Shown piece after piece: positions 8,091-17,710 of a stretch of 64,000 bases of DNA (its first letter is position 1; each line of letters begins with the position of its first letter). The DNA comes from Aurantiochytrium sp. KH105 (lineage: Eukaryota > Sar > Bigyra > Thraustochytrida > Thraustochytriidae). The stretch is from contig BGKB01000092.1 of assembly GCA_003116975.1 (NCBI GenBank), positions 1-64,000 on the forward strand. The letters run 5' to 3'. The notes beneath the pieces are model-generated. The model did no database searches. It saw nothing but the letters and a program-made list of their open reading frames with translations, and had not been told where the DNA came from. The position numbers and the translations under genes were made by a program.

Positions 8091-9467
8091 ATGGCTCTCA
8101 CGCGCCTCGATCTTGATGAGCTGCTCCGGTTCGAGTCCCAGCGAGCCCAGGACCTGGCCACGCTGCTCTCCGGCGGCGACAAGCTTGCCGACCAGGAGCG
8201 GCAAAAGTGCATGCTTCGAGAAAGGTGGCGCAGACAACATGAAGACCTTACGTTGGAAAAATGCTCGCCAGAAGCCATGGGCCGACTCGACGCGAGTGTG
8301 TTGCAGTCGCTCAAGCAGCACGTCAAGGCTTCGACCGGGACGCGAATCGAGGAGGGCTTCAAGTCATTAGCATCGTCATCGTCGTCGTCAGCAGCAGCAG
8401 TGCGGAGATCGTCCGTCGCTGCTATAACGCCAGGATTTGATGACCTGACGTGTCTGCGATGTTGGCCGCATCTCTCTGCACAGGGCGACTCAGAGGAAGA
8501 AGGACTTTTGGTTTTGGTACGCACGGCCCGCGAGTTTATGGATAAAGTCTTGCAAGGCAATCGGAATCCAGGACCAAAACCCGGCGTTGCGTGGGAGCAA
8601 CGCTGGCGCCATCGCGCTGAGCGCTTGAAGAGACAGTACAGTGCACAGGTTCTTCAAGGTAACATTCGAGGTCTTCTCGCACGTATCAAGCTCCGCAAAA
8701 TTGCTGCAGTGTCTTGCATTGCAAGGTGGTGGCTTCGTCGCGCTCGGCAAAACGCGCGAGTGCACGATCTTAAAGTCTTGATGCGCGTTCGCACTTTACA
8801 ACGTTATTGGAGAAAAGTTTTATTGCGCAAACGAACGCGCTCAGACGTCAAGGTAAGCGTCACGCCAGATTGCGAGTCAGCTGTCATTCATATGCAGAGA
8901 CTCGTTCGTGGTTGGCGCGCACGGCGCGTACTCTATCAGCGTCAACGTTGGAAGCGCAGACTGCTTGCAGAAGCTCGTCTTTCGCGCGCGTGGAGGTCGA
9001 CGCGGCATCGTCTTGCCGACAGGGCAAATGCAGGAGTTCTCGCAGATCTCGCGGCCTCGGAACTCTCCTTGGCAAAGGATTCCTTGGAAATGGAAGCGCT
9101 CAAGATCGCAGAACGCGACGCATGTGCTCAGCAAGTTCGCGCCTACGAAAAACGTATTGGTCATCATCTGCGGCGGGCCAAGCTTCCACCAGGCTGGGTT
9201 CTTTCCGAAGAAGAAACTGACGATTCTGCGTCAAGTGGTGATACGCGTGTAGAGGACGGCCGTGCGAATCGCAATCGGTACTTGAACCTCAAGTCAGGCC
9301 AGCTCGTCGATAAGCACCCTAACTTGACCAAGCTCGACGAACTTAAGATGAAGGCGCGGCGCGGCGCGGATCGGGCGCTGCAAATGCGCCTTGAGGAGCT
9401 TGACGCCCTCAAGGCTGCGATCCGAATGCAGCATGTTGCACTTGTTGAGCAAACAATGAGAATGTAG
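8091..9467 (+). CDS. IQ-motif (calmodulin-binding) protein with WW-like C-terminal segment
   Basis: 458 residues. Three basic IQ-like helices occupy the centre: around residues 184-215 (AQVLQGNIRGLLARIKLRK), 225-250 (VRTLQRYWRKVLLRKR) and 263-290 (AVIHMQRLVRGWRARRVLYQ). These fit the IQxxxRGxxxR pattern that binds calmodulin or EF-hand light chains. Toward the C-terminus, KLPPGWVLSEEET...NRYLNLKSGQLVDKHPNL resembles a degenerate WW-type unit as seen in several ciliary or centrosomal proteins. The last ~40 residues are coiled coil (LQMRLEELDALKAAIRMQ). No enzymatic motif. It sits tail-to-tail with an EF-hand gene, and its last codons are part of a triplicated sequence. Specific function unknown; a cytoskeletal or basal-body role is a guess. 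Confidence 0.75.
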   Translation: MALTRLDLDELLRFESQRAQDLATLLSGGDKLADQERQKCMLRERWRRQHEDLTLEKCSPEAMGRLDASVLQSLKQHVKASTGTRIEEGFKSLASSSSSSAAAVRRSSVAAITPGFDDLTCLRCWPHLSAQGDSEEEGLLVLVRTAREFMDKVLQGNRNPGPKPGVAWEQRWRHRAERLKRQYSAQVLQGNIRGLLARIKLRKIAAVSCIARWWLRRARQNARVHDLKVLMRVRTLQRYWRKVLLRKRTRSDVKVSVTPDCESAVIHMQRLVRGWRARRVLYQRQRWKRRLLAEARLSRAWRSTRHRLADRANAGVLADLAASELSLAKDSLEMEALKIAERDACAQQVRAYEKRIGHHLRRAKLPPGWVLSEEETDDSASSGDTRVEDGRANRNRYLNLKSGQLVDKHPNLTKLDELKMKARRGADRALQMRLEELDALKAAIRMQHVALVEQTMRM

Positions 9468-9966
9468 TGTTGTATAAACTCTGAGACGGCTTGGCCAATT
9501 AGAAGCAACAAAAGGCAGCAGCGCGTGGGTGGACGTTCCGTCCGAAGCATTGAAAAGGAAAGGCCTTTTAATTTTAATTTTAATTATACTTTTTGATTTT
9601 GTAAGACGAGGTTCCGTACAAGTACCAGCAAACAATGAGAATGTCAAGTTGTGAAAAGTCCGACACGACTTGGTCAACAAGAAGGAACAAAAAGACGACA
9701 GCGTGTGCGTGGACATGTTGTCCGAAGCATTGAGTCTATATCAAAGGAAAAGCTTTGATTACACTTTTTGATTTTGTGATGAAAGACGAGGTTCCGTAGA
9801 AGTACCAGCAAACAATGAGAATGTCAAGTTGTGAAAGTCCGACACGACTCGGTCAATAAGAAGGAACAAAAAGACGACATCGTGTGCGTGGACGTGCTGT
9901 CTGAATCATGGAAAACACAAAAAGGAAAGCTTTGATTATAACTTTTTGATTTCAAGACGAGGTTCC
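9448..9966. repeat. Threefold tandem duplication of a convergent-gene 3' junction
   Basis: Three imperfect copies of a roughly 180-bp unit begin at 9448, 9627 and 9807 (agcaaacaatgagaatgt) and run to the element gacgaggttcc at 9605-9615, 9785-9795 and 9956-9966. Copy 1 starts inside the last codons of the IQ-motif gene (EQTMRM-stop); copy 3 ends inside the last codons of the EF-hand gene. So the duplicated unit contains the 3' ends of both convergent genes and everything between. Copies 2 and 3 are more similar to each other than to copy 1. Confidence 0.9.
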
Positions 9967-10744
9967 ATGGGAATGCCGACCTTTGTTTGTGCGCTGAATT
10001 GCAACACAATATTCTGAAAAGGAGAGCTCCCCATCGCCGTCCTGAGTGCTGAGATCCTCGCCAAAGAGGAGCTTCATTTGCTGTATAAAACCGGAAGAGG
10101 AGAGTTAGCTGAGCTGTCAAAGTAATGTACAATGGGAAACTTACGCCTTCGAGTCTGTCCCGTCCGTAGCGTGTGTAGAGCATGTGCATGGTCTCGTCAA
10201 CCGTGACTTTTCCGCTGCCGTCTTTGTCATAAATCATAAACTGGATGACGTTGAATAACTGGCAAGGCTCAAGACCAGTTGTATCTGCGAGGTTTCGCTG
10301 ATAGGTGAGCTTGAACTCTTCCCAATCCACGACGCCGTCGAGACTTTCGTCGACCTCCCAGATCATCTCCTCGATTTCTTTTTTTGAAATTGGCTTGCCA
10401 AGAGTTTTCAAGCATTCTGCAAGATCTGCAGGTCGAATTCGGCGCTGCGGATCACTGTCGAGAACTGCGACTTCTTTTTCCAAGGCGGCGATTTCTTGTC
10501 GTAGGGTTTCGTACTCTGCTTCAATTTCCTCGCTTGACATGGCCTCTCCCTCTTTGTTTGTGACAACAATGTTGTCGGGTGCCTTTCTGTGCGCTACAAG
10601 GCGATCTCGTCGGGCACGCTGAGGCTGCAGCCGTGCGTACAATTTGCTCTTGGGTTGATAGTTGCACATTGTATTGTACACGCGCAAGAGCTCCTTTTCC
10701 TCGTTCTGCGAGATACCCTTTGACCCTTCTGCGTCGGCCGTCAT
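9952..10744 (-). CDS. EF-hand calcium-binding protein (two exons)
   Basis: Coding sequence is complement of 10145-10744 joined to 9952-10080; 242 residues. The intron (10081-10144, 64 nt) has GTAAGT at its 5' end and TATACAG at its 3' end, and splicing restores an EF-hand frame. Without it the frame runs into meaningless sequence. Protein layout: a helical, basic N-terminus with coiled coil (SSEEIEAEYETLRQEIAALE), then three EF-hand loops: DESLDGVVDWEE, DKDGSGKVTVDE and, in exon 2, TQDGDGELSFSE. The third lacks Asp at position 1 and may bind Ca2+ weakly. The composition (long N-terminal coiled coil before EF-hands) resembles axonemal or centrin-like calcium sensors, but no specific orthologue is recognised. 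The terminal codons HGTSS-stop lie in the triplicated repeat. Confidence 0.85.
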
Positions 10745-11407
10745 TGTGAAGGCTATCCGTGTACTTCTTTCCTGATGATGCTCCTTTGGTGCTTCTCTTT
10801 TGTCGGCTGTGTAGAGTCGCTCCTGTTCTTATGCTCGCTTTTCTCCGCCGCTTCTGCAGCCTGTGACGTGAAAGTATGAATGACCTTTTCGTCAATCTCC
10901 TCAAGTCAACAGGAGGGATGCATTGTCGGAGTTCTTGTCTCACGCACGTGCCGCTGCAAATGTAATGGTAGCTGGAGTGGAGTGATCTTCGCGAGGCCCC
11001 AATGCCACGACAAAAAGTGAAAGAGACCTATATAACGGACTAACGGATTCCTGGAGACCGTGACTCGACTCGTCGAGACAGAAATTTGCGTTGCGCACAT
11101 CGCGGCAGGTCGTCGGAAACGGTGTTGTTGACGAAAATGTTGGAGTGGCGGAGCTAGCTAGCGAGAGCACAAGCGCGCTGCTAAAACTCAAGCCGCCACT
11201 CGTCGCGGACGCAAGGCCGCTGCCCGCGAGAGACAAAGGACAGCGCGTCGTCGCGGCTAGGCGAACCAGTCGTTCTCGCGGCAACAGCGCTTGCTCAGGA
11301 GGAACCCGGTGTAAAGTCGACACAGGGGACGAGCCCTCGGACGCCGGTACGCTCGTACGCTCGTGCGCTCGTACGCGTCGAGCGAGCTTGAGCCGCGGAA
11401 TCAAAGA
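10745..11407. other. Divergent intergenic region (EF-hand / TMEM128)
   Basis: Both promoters must lie here. A TATA-like string (cctatataacgg) occurs at about 11027-11038, on the plus-strand side leading to TMEM128. No further gene seen. Confidence 0.5.
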
Positions 11408-11917
11408 ATGTCGAGCAGACCGCGACGAGCGCAGTATTCGCGCGTAAATGAGTCAGCGAGCGAGGATGCAGCTAGCCAGAGTAGCAAGTCAAAGTCGACG
11501 CGAGTCAAGGCCCGCTCAGCTCGCGCGGCCCGTGCCGAGCTCTACGCGATCAAACTGCACGCGGCCCTCTGGGTGGCAGGAGCCGTTGCTGTCGTGGTGT
11601 ACACTGACTTTTTCACCGTGGCGCGAACGAGCCCCGATGTGAACCGCATATGGTTTAATCTTGGGCTTTTCCTCTTTGCAGTCGCAACCTGTTTGGTCTT
11701 ATACATGGCAATTTATGTGCCGCGAGTACTAAAATGCGACTTGGATCCCTCTGTGTACAGCCCGAAGATGCTTCCAGTGACGGGCACAATATCTTTGCTC
11801 AGTGGTCTCTTTCTTCTGATTGGCCTTTGGCCTGCGTTTGGGCTCTTTACGCCAGCTATTCTTGGCGTTATTTGGATTGGCGGCCTCATGAGCGCCCACT
11901 TCTTGCCCTCAGTCTAA
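11408..11917 (+). CDS. TMEM128: TMEM128-like four-helix membrane protein
   Basis: 169 residues from the ATG at 11408; the frame upstream opens only with GTG. A Ser/Arg-rich hydrophilic N-terminus of about 50 residues precedes four hydrophobic segments: LHAALWVAGAVAVVVYTDFF, WFNLGLFLFAVATCLVLYMA, LPVTGTISLLSGLFLLIGLW and PAILGVIWIGGLMSAHFLP. The order and landmarks (ALWVxG...YTDFF; YxxxYVPRVLK; ALWPxxGxxTP; HFLP end) match transmembrane protein 128, a small conserved eukaryotic membrane protein reported in the endomembrane system, with no enzymatic function known. Length is close to the family's (about 160 residues). No signal peptide. Confidence 0.75.
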   Translation: MSSRPRRAQYSRVNESASEDAASQSSKSKSTRVKARSARAARAELYAIKLHAALWVAGAVAVVVYTDFFTVARTSPDVNRIWFNLGLFLFAVATCLVLYMAIYVPRVLKCDLDPSVYSPKMLPVTGTISLLSGLFLLIGLWPAFGLFTPAILGVIWIGGLMSAHFLPSV

Positions 11918-13484
11918 AGAGGGATGTATTTTTCGGTACACTCTGCTTGCATGCTGCTCAGAGAAAAGAATATGGATGCGCAATGTTGTCCCTCTTTGCC
12001 CCATCTTCATCGCAGCTGCTATAGCTGATGCCGCTCCGTGTCGGAATTACACGATCGCAGAGAATTAGATTGGCACACATTGGTTTCTGATCATTTGGTA
12101 AAAAGAACTTGAATGGGCACTGAGCTGTCCTCTTGCTGAATGAATTCAAAATCGTTTACAGAGGCAAAAACGAAGAGCGCTCATCAGACATTGGACTAGA
12201 AAACGTAAAACCGTGCAACTGATTTTCTCGAGTCAATGGAAGGTTCTTACGGACATCATTTTCGCTTTTTTTGGAAGAAGGACAAAATCCGGATATTGAC
12301 GACCATTCCAGACTGTACCTACCGGCCCTGCTGTCTGCGACATTTTTTCAAAAATGAGACACTATCAAGTTGGCGTGAGCTAGTACGGCTTGAGAATGGA
12401 TAGTTACCGCGGCGATAGGCCTCGTCCGGACAAAATTGACTTTTTAATTACTTTGCAAATGGATCACGGCTGCTACAAGCCTTCTTTAGAAATCAAGCTC
12501 CTTTCTCGAGCTTGGCAGACTCGTCCATCAACTTGATAACAAGCACCGTGTCCTTATTTTTTAGGCCAAACAAAGGCTCATGTCGAGCAATGCAGTATGA
12601 CCTTTTATTCTAGCCATAAATATAGGAAAAGCTGCCCAGCCCCTTACGCTCGAATGTTTTCACATTAATCCTTTTGTGGAAATAACGTTCATCTAAGTCA
12701 CGATCAAGGGAGATCTAAGACGAATGTTTTGGCGTCTCCAACATCGCACCTCTCTTCGCTTGCAGTGCTTTCGGCCGCGTCGATGGCCATAAAGAGATCG
12801 GAGACTGGCTGCGCTGTTCTCCACGCCAGCCTGAGCCAATTAGGCAGTTGGTTGTGCACTGTCCAACTAACAGTAAGCGCTTGTGCACTGTCCGCGCGTG
12901 CCAACGTGTGCGCTCGTGTTGGTTCTTCGCCCAAATCGCTAACCCCCCCGCCCCCCCCCCCCCCACACACGCCCCCCCTTGTCAACCTCGAGCGCGCGCG
13001 TCGCTGCGCGGTAAGTTGGCGCGTCTGCGCAAGTCAGCGACCTCCCCCTCGCCCCCCCCCCTTCCCCTCCCGCGCGACACGCCTCGTCCGCGCGCGCCCT
13101 GCGAGATCGCCAGCCCAGGCTCGCTTTTCTTTGCCTCCCCTTGGAGTTGAAGACTTTCCTTTCTCCTCCCTTCTCGCTGCTGCTTTCTCGTCCGTTCTCG
13201 CTGCTGCCGCTCGCTCGCGTCGCTTATCCGCTTGCCCGCCGCCCCCCTTCCCCCCTTACTCTTCCCTCCCCTTCCCCTCCGCGCGACACGCCTCGCGTCG
13301 CATCATCAATCAGCCCAGGCTCGCCTTTCTTTGCCTCCCGACCGGAGTTGAAGACTTGCCTTCTCTCTTTCCTTTCTCATCTCTTCTCGCCGCTGCTTTC
13401 CCGTCCGTTCTCGCCGCTGCCGCTCGCTCGCGTCGCTTCTCCGCTTGCCCGCCCGCCCTCGCTCCCCTCGTCGCCGCCGTCAAT
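11918..13484. other. Intergenic region before the WD40-Roc-COR-TIR gene
   Basis: 11918-12720 is AT-richer with no coherent open frame and no recognisable mobile element. 12720-13484 is C-rich with a poly-C/CA tract around 12950-12975 and a 200-bp direct duplication. It keeps the downstream frame open on the plus strand but encodes only Pro/Ser/Arg-rich sequence, so it is read as promoter and 5' leader. Confidence 0.6.
13061..13456. repeat. Direct duplication of about 200 bp in the 5' leader of the WD40-Roc-COR-TIR gene
   Basis: The blocks starting cttcccctcc..gcgcgacacgcc and continuing through cagcccaggctcgc, ggagttgaagac, cgtccgttctcg and gctcgctcgcgtcgctt occur twice (first copy about 13061-13247, second about 13271-13456; the element cagcccaggc is at 13111 and 13311, exactly 200 bp apart). 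Copies are diverged with small indels. Confidence 0.85.
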
Positions 13485-16400
13485 ATGGTCCTCATTCAAG
13501 ACAGTGTGTACGGCGTCGCGCAGACCGCCGACCTCGTGCTAGCTGCCAGCGGAAATCACTTGACTCGCAATGACGGCTTCTTGCGCGCGTGGAGCAAGAA
13601 GGACGGCGCCCTCGTCTTCGAGATGAAGACGCCCAACAATCAAGAGGCCAACACAGTGGCCGTGCAGAGTAACCTGGCCGCCGTGGGGACTGACGCAGGC
13701 GGCCTCTTTCTCATTGACCTGGCCAACGCCACCGTCCTGCAGACCCTCCAGGGCCACACTGGCCATGTTTTGAGCATCATTTTCGACGGCGACAAGGTCA
13801 TCTCCGGTGGCGGAGCCGCCGACAAGACCATCCGCGTCTGGGACAGGATCAGTGGCCGAGAGACCTTGAGGATTGACGCCGGGGCGAGGGTCGGGAGCCT
13901 TGCCGCCCACGAGGACCTGCTTGTGGCCGGGTTGGGCGACTATACCGTGCGCATCTTCGACCGGGCCAGCGGCGGCCCACGCCACTTCCTCACGGAGGCG
14001 ACAGACTGGGTGCGAGCGGTCGCGATCGACGCGCAGCGCATGGTGAGCGGGTCCGACGACAACAAGGTGAGGGTCTACGGCGTGCCTTCCTTCCAGCTCG
14101 TCCGCGTCCTTGAAGGGCACACCAACTGGGTGTACTCTGTCGCGCTCGAGGAAGACCGCATCCTGAGCGGGTCCAACGACAACACGGTCAGACTCTGGGA
14201 CGCGCGCAACGGAGACGCGCTGCACGTCTTGCATGGACACTCGGACACGGTGTACTCGGTCTCTTTCTTGGGGTCGGAGATCGTGAGCGGATCTGGGGAC
14301 AACAGCGTGCGCATCTGGGACGCGGAGACGGGCGCCTCAACGCGCGTGCTGGACGGCACGGAGGCCGTGCGGCCCATCGAGGAAGTGCTCGGCGCCACTG
14401 CGACTACTGCGGCGGCGAAGGAGGCGCTCAAGGCGGCGCTGGCGAACGGGGACCCCGCGGAGCTGGGCCGCTGCAAGCTCATGGTCGTCGGTCAGGGCGC
14501 CGCCGGCAAGACGTCCGTGGTGCGCTCGCTGCTGGGCATACCGCCCGTGGCGGAGCACATCTCGACGGTGGGCGTCGAGCTCAAGCGCACCGATGCCGAG
14601 TCATGGCGGGAAGAGGAATTTGACAGCGGCTTTGAACGCCAGGCGTACCGCGTGGCGGCGCTGCGCATGGCCGTGCAAGAGGAGCAAACGGCGAGCGAAA
14701 TGCAGCAATCATTGCCAAGGCGCGTGTCCCAGGGCTCTTCAAATTCCGTCTTCACCGCGGAGGTGCAGGTGGAATTGGTGCCTGAGGCCGAGGTGGCGCG
14801 GCGCTTCGACATTGAGGAGATCGGGAATATGGCCGGCAAGACACAGTCAGGTCAGAAGATTTACTTTACGATCTGGGACTATGCGGGTCAAGACGTCTTT
14901 TACGCGCTACACCACATTTTCCTCACGCGCGAGGGCGGCGTCTTCATGGTCGTCTTCGACATGCAAGAACTCCTCATCAAGCAAGATCAAGCCCTTGGGT
15001 ATCTTTCTTTCTGGCTTAACTCGGTCAAGCTGCATGCACCCAAGGCCCCTGTCCTTTTGGTCGGAACACATTATGACCAAGCCTCCAGCCGTGATAGTCT
15101 GCAGACAGTTGAAAAAACTCTGCGGAAGGATCTGAAAGCGCTGCGTGGTATCAAACTCGTCAAAAACCACGCGCAAAGACTGAGCTTCTTTCCGATCAAC
15201 AACATGAGCTCTGCGGCAGATCGTGCCGTCGACCTTCGGCAAGCCGTTGAAGAGACCGCCTCGGAGCTCGAGTCCGTTTCGCAAAAGATCTCGCTGCGCT
15301 GGCTTATGGTCATCGACGACCTCATAAAGCTTGACTGCGATCACGTTCCCTTTTCAGCGGTGCAGGAACTAGCGGACCAGTATCACGCTGGCGACCAAAC
15401 AGACGAGCTTCTCAAGTTTTTTCACGAACTCGGAATGCTCGTTCATCTTCGCGCCACCGACACCTTGCACGACAAGGTCATCCTGAACCCACAATGGCTC
15501 TTGGACAAGCTGGCGCGAGTGATTGCGGACGAGATCCATGTGCAGGACATCTACTTTGACAAGAGGCTTTCCCGACTCGAACTCGAGAACGACTTTGCAC
15601 TCTTGCGCGAGAAAGGCATTGGTTCACGATCTCTGTTCGAATACTTGTGGAACGAGGAAGAGGTCGAATACCTCGTGGACTTCATGCGCGGCGCCATGCT
15701 CTTGTCGAACTGGAACTTCCCCGAGAGGTCGCTGCCGAGACAGCGCCAAAATGAGACACTCTACCTCGTGAGTAGTTTGCTCAAGAATTCGACCGACGCT
15801 GATTTTGATGCCGAAATTATGGATATGGACCCCGGCCTGACATGCGTTTTGGACTTTACCAAGTTTTTCCTTCCGGATGGCGTCTTTGCGCGAATGCTGT
15901 CGCTTTGTGCGCAGTACAGCGGAGACGTCAACAACGGCAAGCGCGCACCTCAGCTTGCCGGAGATCGAGCGATTGTTCGCTTCGGCCTCTCGGTATTTGC
16001 GCTCGAGCAGGACAACAACAAAATATGGGTTCGCATGGCAAAAGACGCGCACAAACCGGCAACTACACTCAAGACGCTGGTGAGCATTTTTCGCGGGGCG
16101 CGCCATGCCGTGTTTCGGGACTTGCCGTGGGAGCTTCTGTTGCAATCCCCGTCAGACGACTCTGTGCTGGTCAGGTATGACGCCATGGTCGAGGCGCGCA
16201 AGTCCGGGACACGCCTCGTCATGTCTGTGGGAACGAGAAATGCCAAAGTTCGAGAGTTTGGTCCCTTTTTTGATGACGGCTCATTGACGGATGAGGTAGA
16301 TACGAGTCCTGCGGAGAAGGGGAGTATTCTTTTTTCTGGTTTCAAGTACCATGTCTTTATAAGCCATCGGCAGGTTGATGCAGGGGATGCCTGCAACCTC

Positions 16401-16778
16401 ATGGCGGAGAAGCTTCGGCATCGCGGACTTAGTGTCTGGATTGACCAGGTTATTGAGGGTAACCTCGCAGAGGATGTCATGAGACGTGGCATTCGTGAGT
16501 CCAAGTGCTATTTGCTTTTTCTTTCCAAGACGGTGTTCTCCGACGCCGTGAAAATGGAGCTGGAAACAGCGTTGCGAGAGGAAAAACCCATTTTACTCGT
16601 GCACGAGGGCGACCCATCTCGCCCGGGTTTTGCCAACTTTTCCAAATACATCAACGATGCCCCGGCATCGGCCAAACATCTTTTCACAGAGAAAGAGTCC
16701 ATGCCTTTTCAGCGTCGTCTGTACCTTGCAGAAGCTTTTTACAAGGAGCTCGTTGAGCGCATCAGTGCCACCAGATGA
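13485..16778 (+). CDS. WD40-Roc-COR-TIR protein (ROCO family with C-terminal TIR domain)
   Basis: 1097 residues from the ATG at 13485, chosen because three paralogues in this window start at the same alignment position (MxxI..SVxxVAQ). Residues 1-290: seven-bladed WD40 propeller (LEGHTNWVYSVALEEDRILS, DNTVRLWDARNG, DNSVRIWDAETG). Residues 330-550: Roc GTPase with P-loop GQGAAGKTS (336-344), switch-II DYAGQ (465-469) and GTHYD (527-531) as the G4-type base-recognition motif. Next comes COR, with the family pattern FFHELGMLVHL...VILNPQWLLDKL. Residues 953-1090: TIR domain (YHVFISHR; ESKCYLLFLSKTVFS), with a Glu at 1025 in MELETAL where NAD-cleaving TIRs have their catalytic Glu. Soluble; no membrane helix. 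Known ROCO proteins are dimeric GTPases and TIR domains signal or cleave NAD; an immune-type or cell-death receptor role is inference. Confidence 0.92.
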   Translation: MVLIQDSVYGVAQTADLVLAASGNHLTRNDGFLRAWSKKDGALVFEMKTPNNQEANTVAVQSNLAAVGTDAGGLFLIDLANATVLQTLQGHTGHVLSIIFDGDKVISGGGAADKTIRVWDRISGRETLRIDAGARVGSLAAHEDLLVAGLGDYTVRIFDRASGGPRHFLTEATDWVRAVAIDAQRMVSGSDDNKVRVYGVPSFQLVRVLEGHTNWVYSVALEEDRILSGSNDNTVRLWDARNGDALHVLHGHSDTVYSVSFLGSEIVSGSGDNSVRIWDAETGASTRVLDGTEAVRPIEEVLGATATTAAAKEALKAALANGDPAELGRCKLMVVGQGAAGKTSVVRSLLGIPPVAEHISTVGVELKRTDAESWREEEFDSGFERQAYRVAALRMAVQEEQTASEMQQSLPRRVSQGSSNSVFTAEVQVELVPEAEVARRFDIEEIGNMAGKTQSGQKIYFTIWDYAGQDVFYALHHIFLTREGGVFMVVFDMQELLIKQDQALGYLSFWLNSVKLHAPKAPVLLVGTHYDQASSRDSLQTVEKTLRKDLKALRGIKLVKNHAQRLSFFPINNMSSAADRAVDLRQAVEETASELESVSQKISLRWLMVIDDLIKLDCDHVPFSAVQELADQYHAGDQTDELLKFFHELGMLVHLRATDTLHDKVILNPQWLLDKLARVIADEIHVQDIYFDKRLSRLELENDFALLREKGIGSRSLFEYLWNEEEVEYLVDFMRGAMLLSNWNFPERSLPRQRQNETLYLVSSLLKNSTDADFDAEIMDMDPGLTCVLDFTKFFLPDGVFARMLSLCAQYSGDVNNGKRAPQLAGDRAIVRFGLSVFALEQDNNKIWVRMAKDAHKPATTLKTLVSIFRGARHAVFRDLPWELLLQSPSDDSVLVRYDAMVEARKSGTRLVMSVGTRNAKVREFGPFFDDGSLTDEVDTSPAEKGSILFSGFKYHVFISHRQVDAGDACNLMAEKLRHRGLSVWIDQVIEGNLAEDVMRRGIRESKCYLLFLSKTVFSDAVKMELETALREEKPILLVHEGDPSRPGFANFSKYINDAPASAKHLFTEKESMPFQRRLYLAEAFYKELVERISATR

Positions 16779-17710
16779 ATCCCACGAGAACTTGTTTGAA
16801 AATTGATTATTGTTTGTTTCAATCGAATTCGATGCCTACCCTTTCCACCTCTTTACGCTTGCAAGTACGCGCAAATTTTTGTCGTTTGTTGATCTGTCTG
16901 TTCACGATATTGAATCTCCTCTGCTTGCATATTCTCGCAGCCAAAGCCTCGGACAATGGTAAAGATAACCGATGCATGCCATTTCAGTTCAGGTCGGAGT
17001 GCCGATCCCCGTTGTTGACAGACTCTGAGTATGTTGAGCATTGTTAAAATTCGGAAAATCGCGCCCGCGACGTTCGAACAAAAATTGTGCACCATTGAAC
17101 GAGCAAGTATTCGACATACTTTACATCAATGCTTGCGTCTGGTACGCGATGCAAGCAACAGTGGTTTTGTCTCACAGCCAAGTCTCGTTCTGCAGATCAT
17201 GAATGTGTCGATATATGCTTACAGAAAATGTCGATCGAAGTTGGCGAATTTCACGTTGCGAGGACTCGGGAAAATGCATCTCAACCGCTCGGTCTTATCT
17301 TGAGGATTTCCAAGCCACTGCTGAGTTTTCCTGAAACGTACAGTGAAGCCGTCTTGAGCCAATAAACTCGATTCCTTTTTTTTTCTTTTTTTCAGTTCTT
17401 CTCAGGTGAATTTGGTGAAAATGACAAGTGTATGCTCACTTGCTCATGATGATTGTTGTCTGTGTCTTTTTTTATTTAATCTCAACACACAGATGGATGG
17501 AGACAGAATAACTGTCTGAGAAATTTCAGCGAAAGCACATGGAAGAAGAGCAAGAGTGCAAGGATGATCAATTATGCTTTCTCTTTTAGTATGCGGCGTT
17601 CAAAAGAAGACGGTCGGATTTGCGTAACGTATGCTCGATTGTGCTCATGTGCACAGACCATACGCATATGCATATGTATGATATGGCATGGTTTGTTCGC
17701 TTCCACTCAT
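16779..17710. other. Convergent intergenic region (WD40-Roc-COR-TIR / DHFR-TS)
   Basis: 930 bp, AT-richer. It includes a T-rich tract near 17370-17395 and an alternating catatgcatatg palindrome near 17664-17680. Small ORFs show no domain. Nothing else seen. Confidence 0.6.

Noticed and set aside
8126-8136. GGTTCGAGTCC, a perfect tRNA B-box-like string
   Set aside because: It lies inside the IQ-motif coding sequence (LLRFESQR) with no A-box at a suitable distance and no cloverleaf arms.
12729-13484. 252-residue N-terminal extension of the WD40-Roc-COR-TIR protein
   Set aside because: Pro/Ser/Arg-rich translation of a poly-C and duplicated leader. Three paralogues start at the same Met, at 13485 in this gene.
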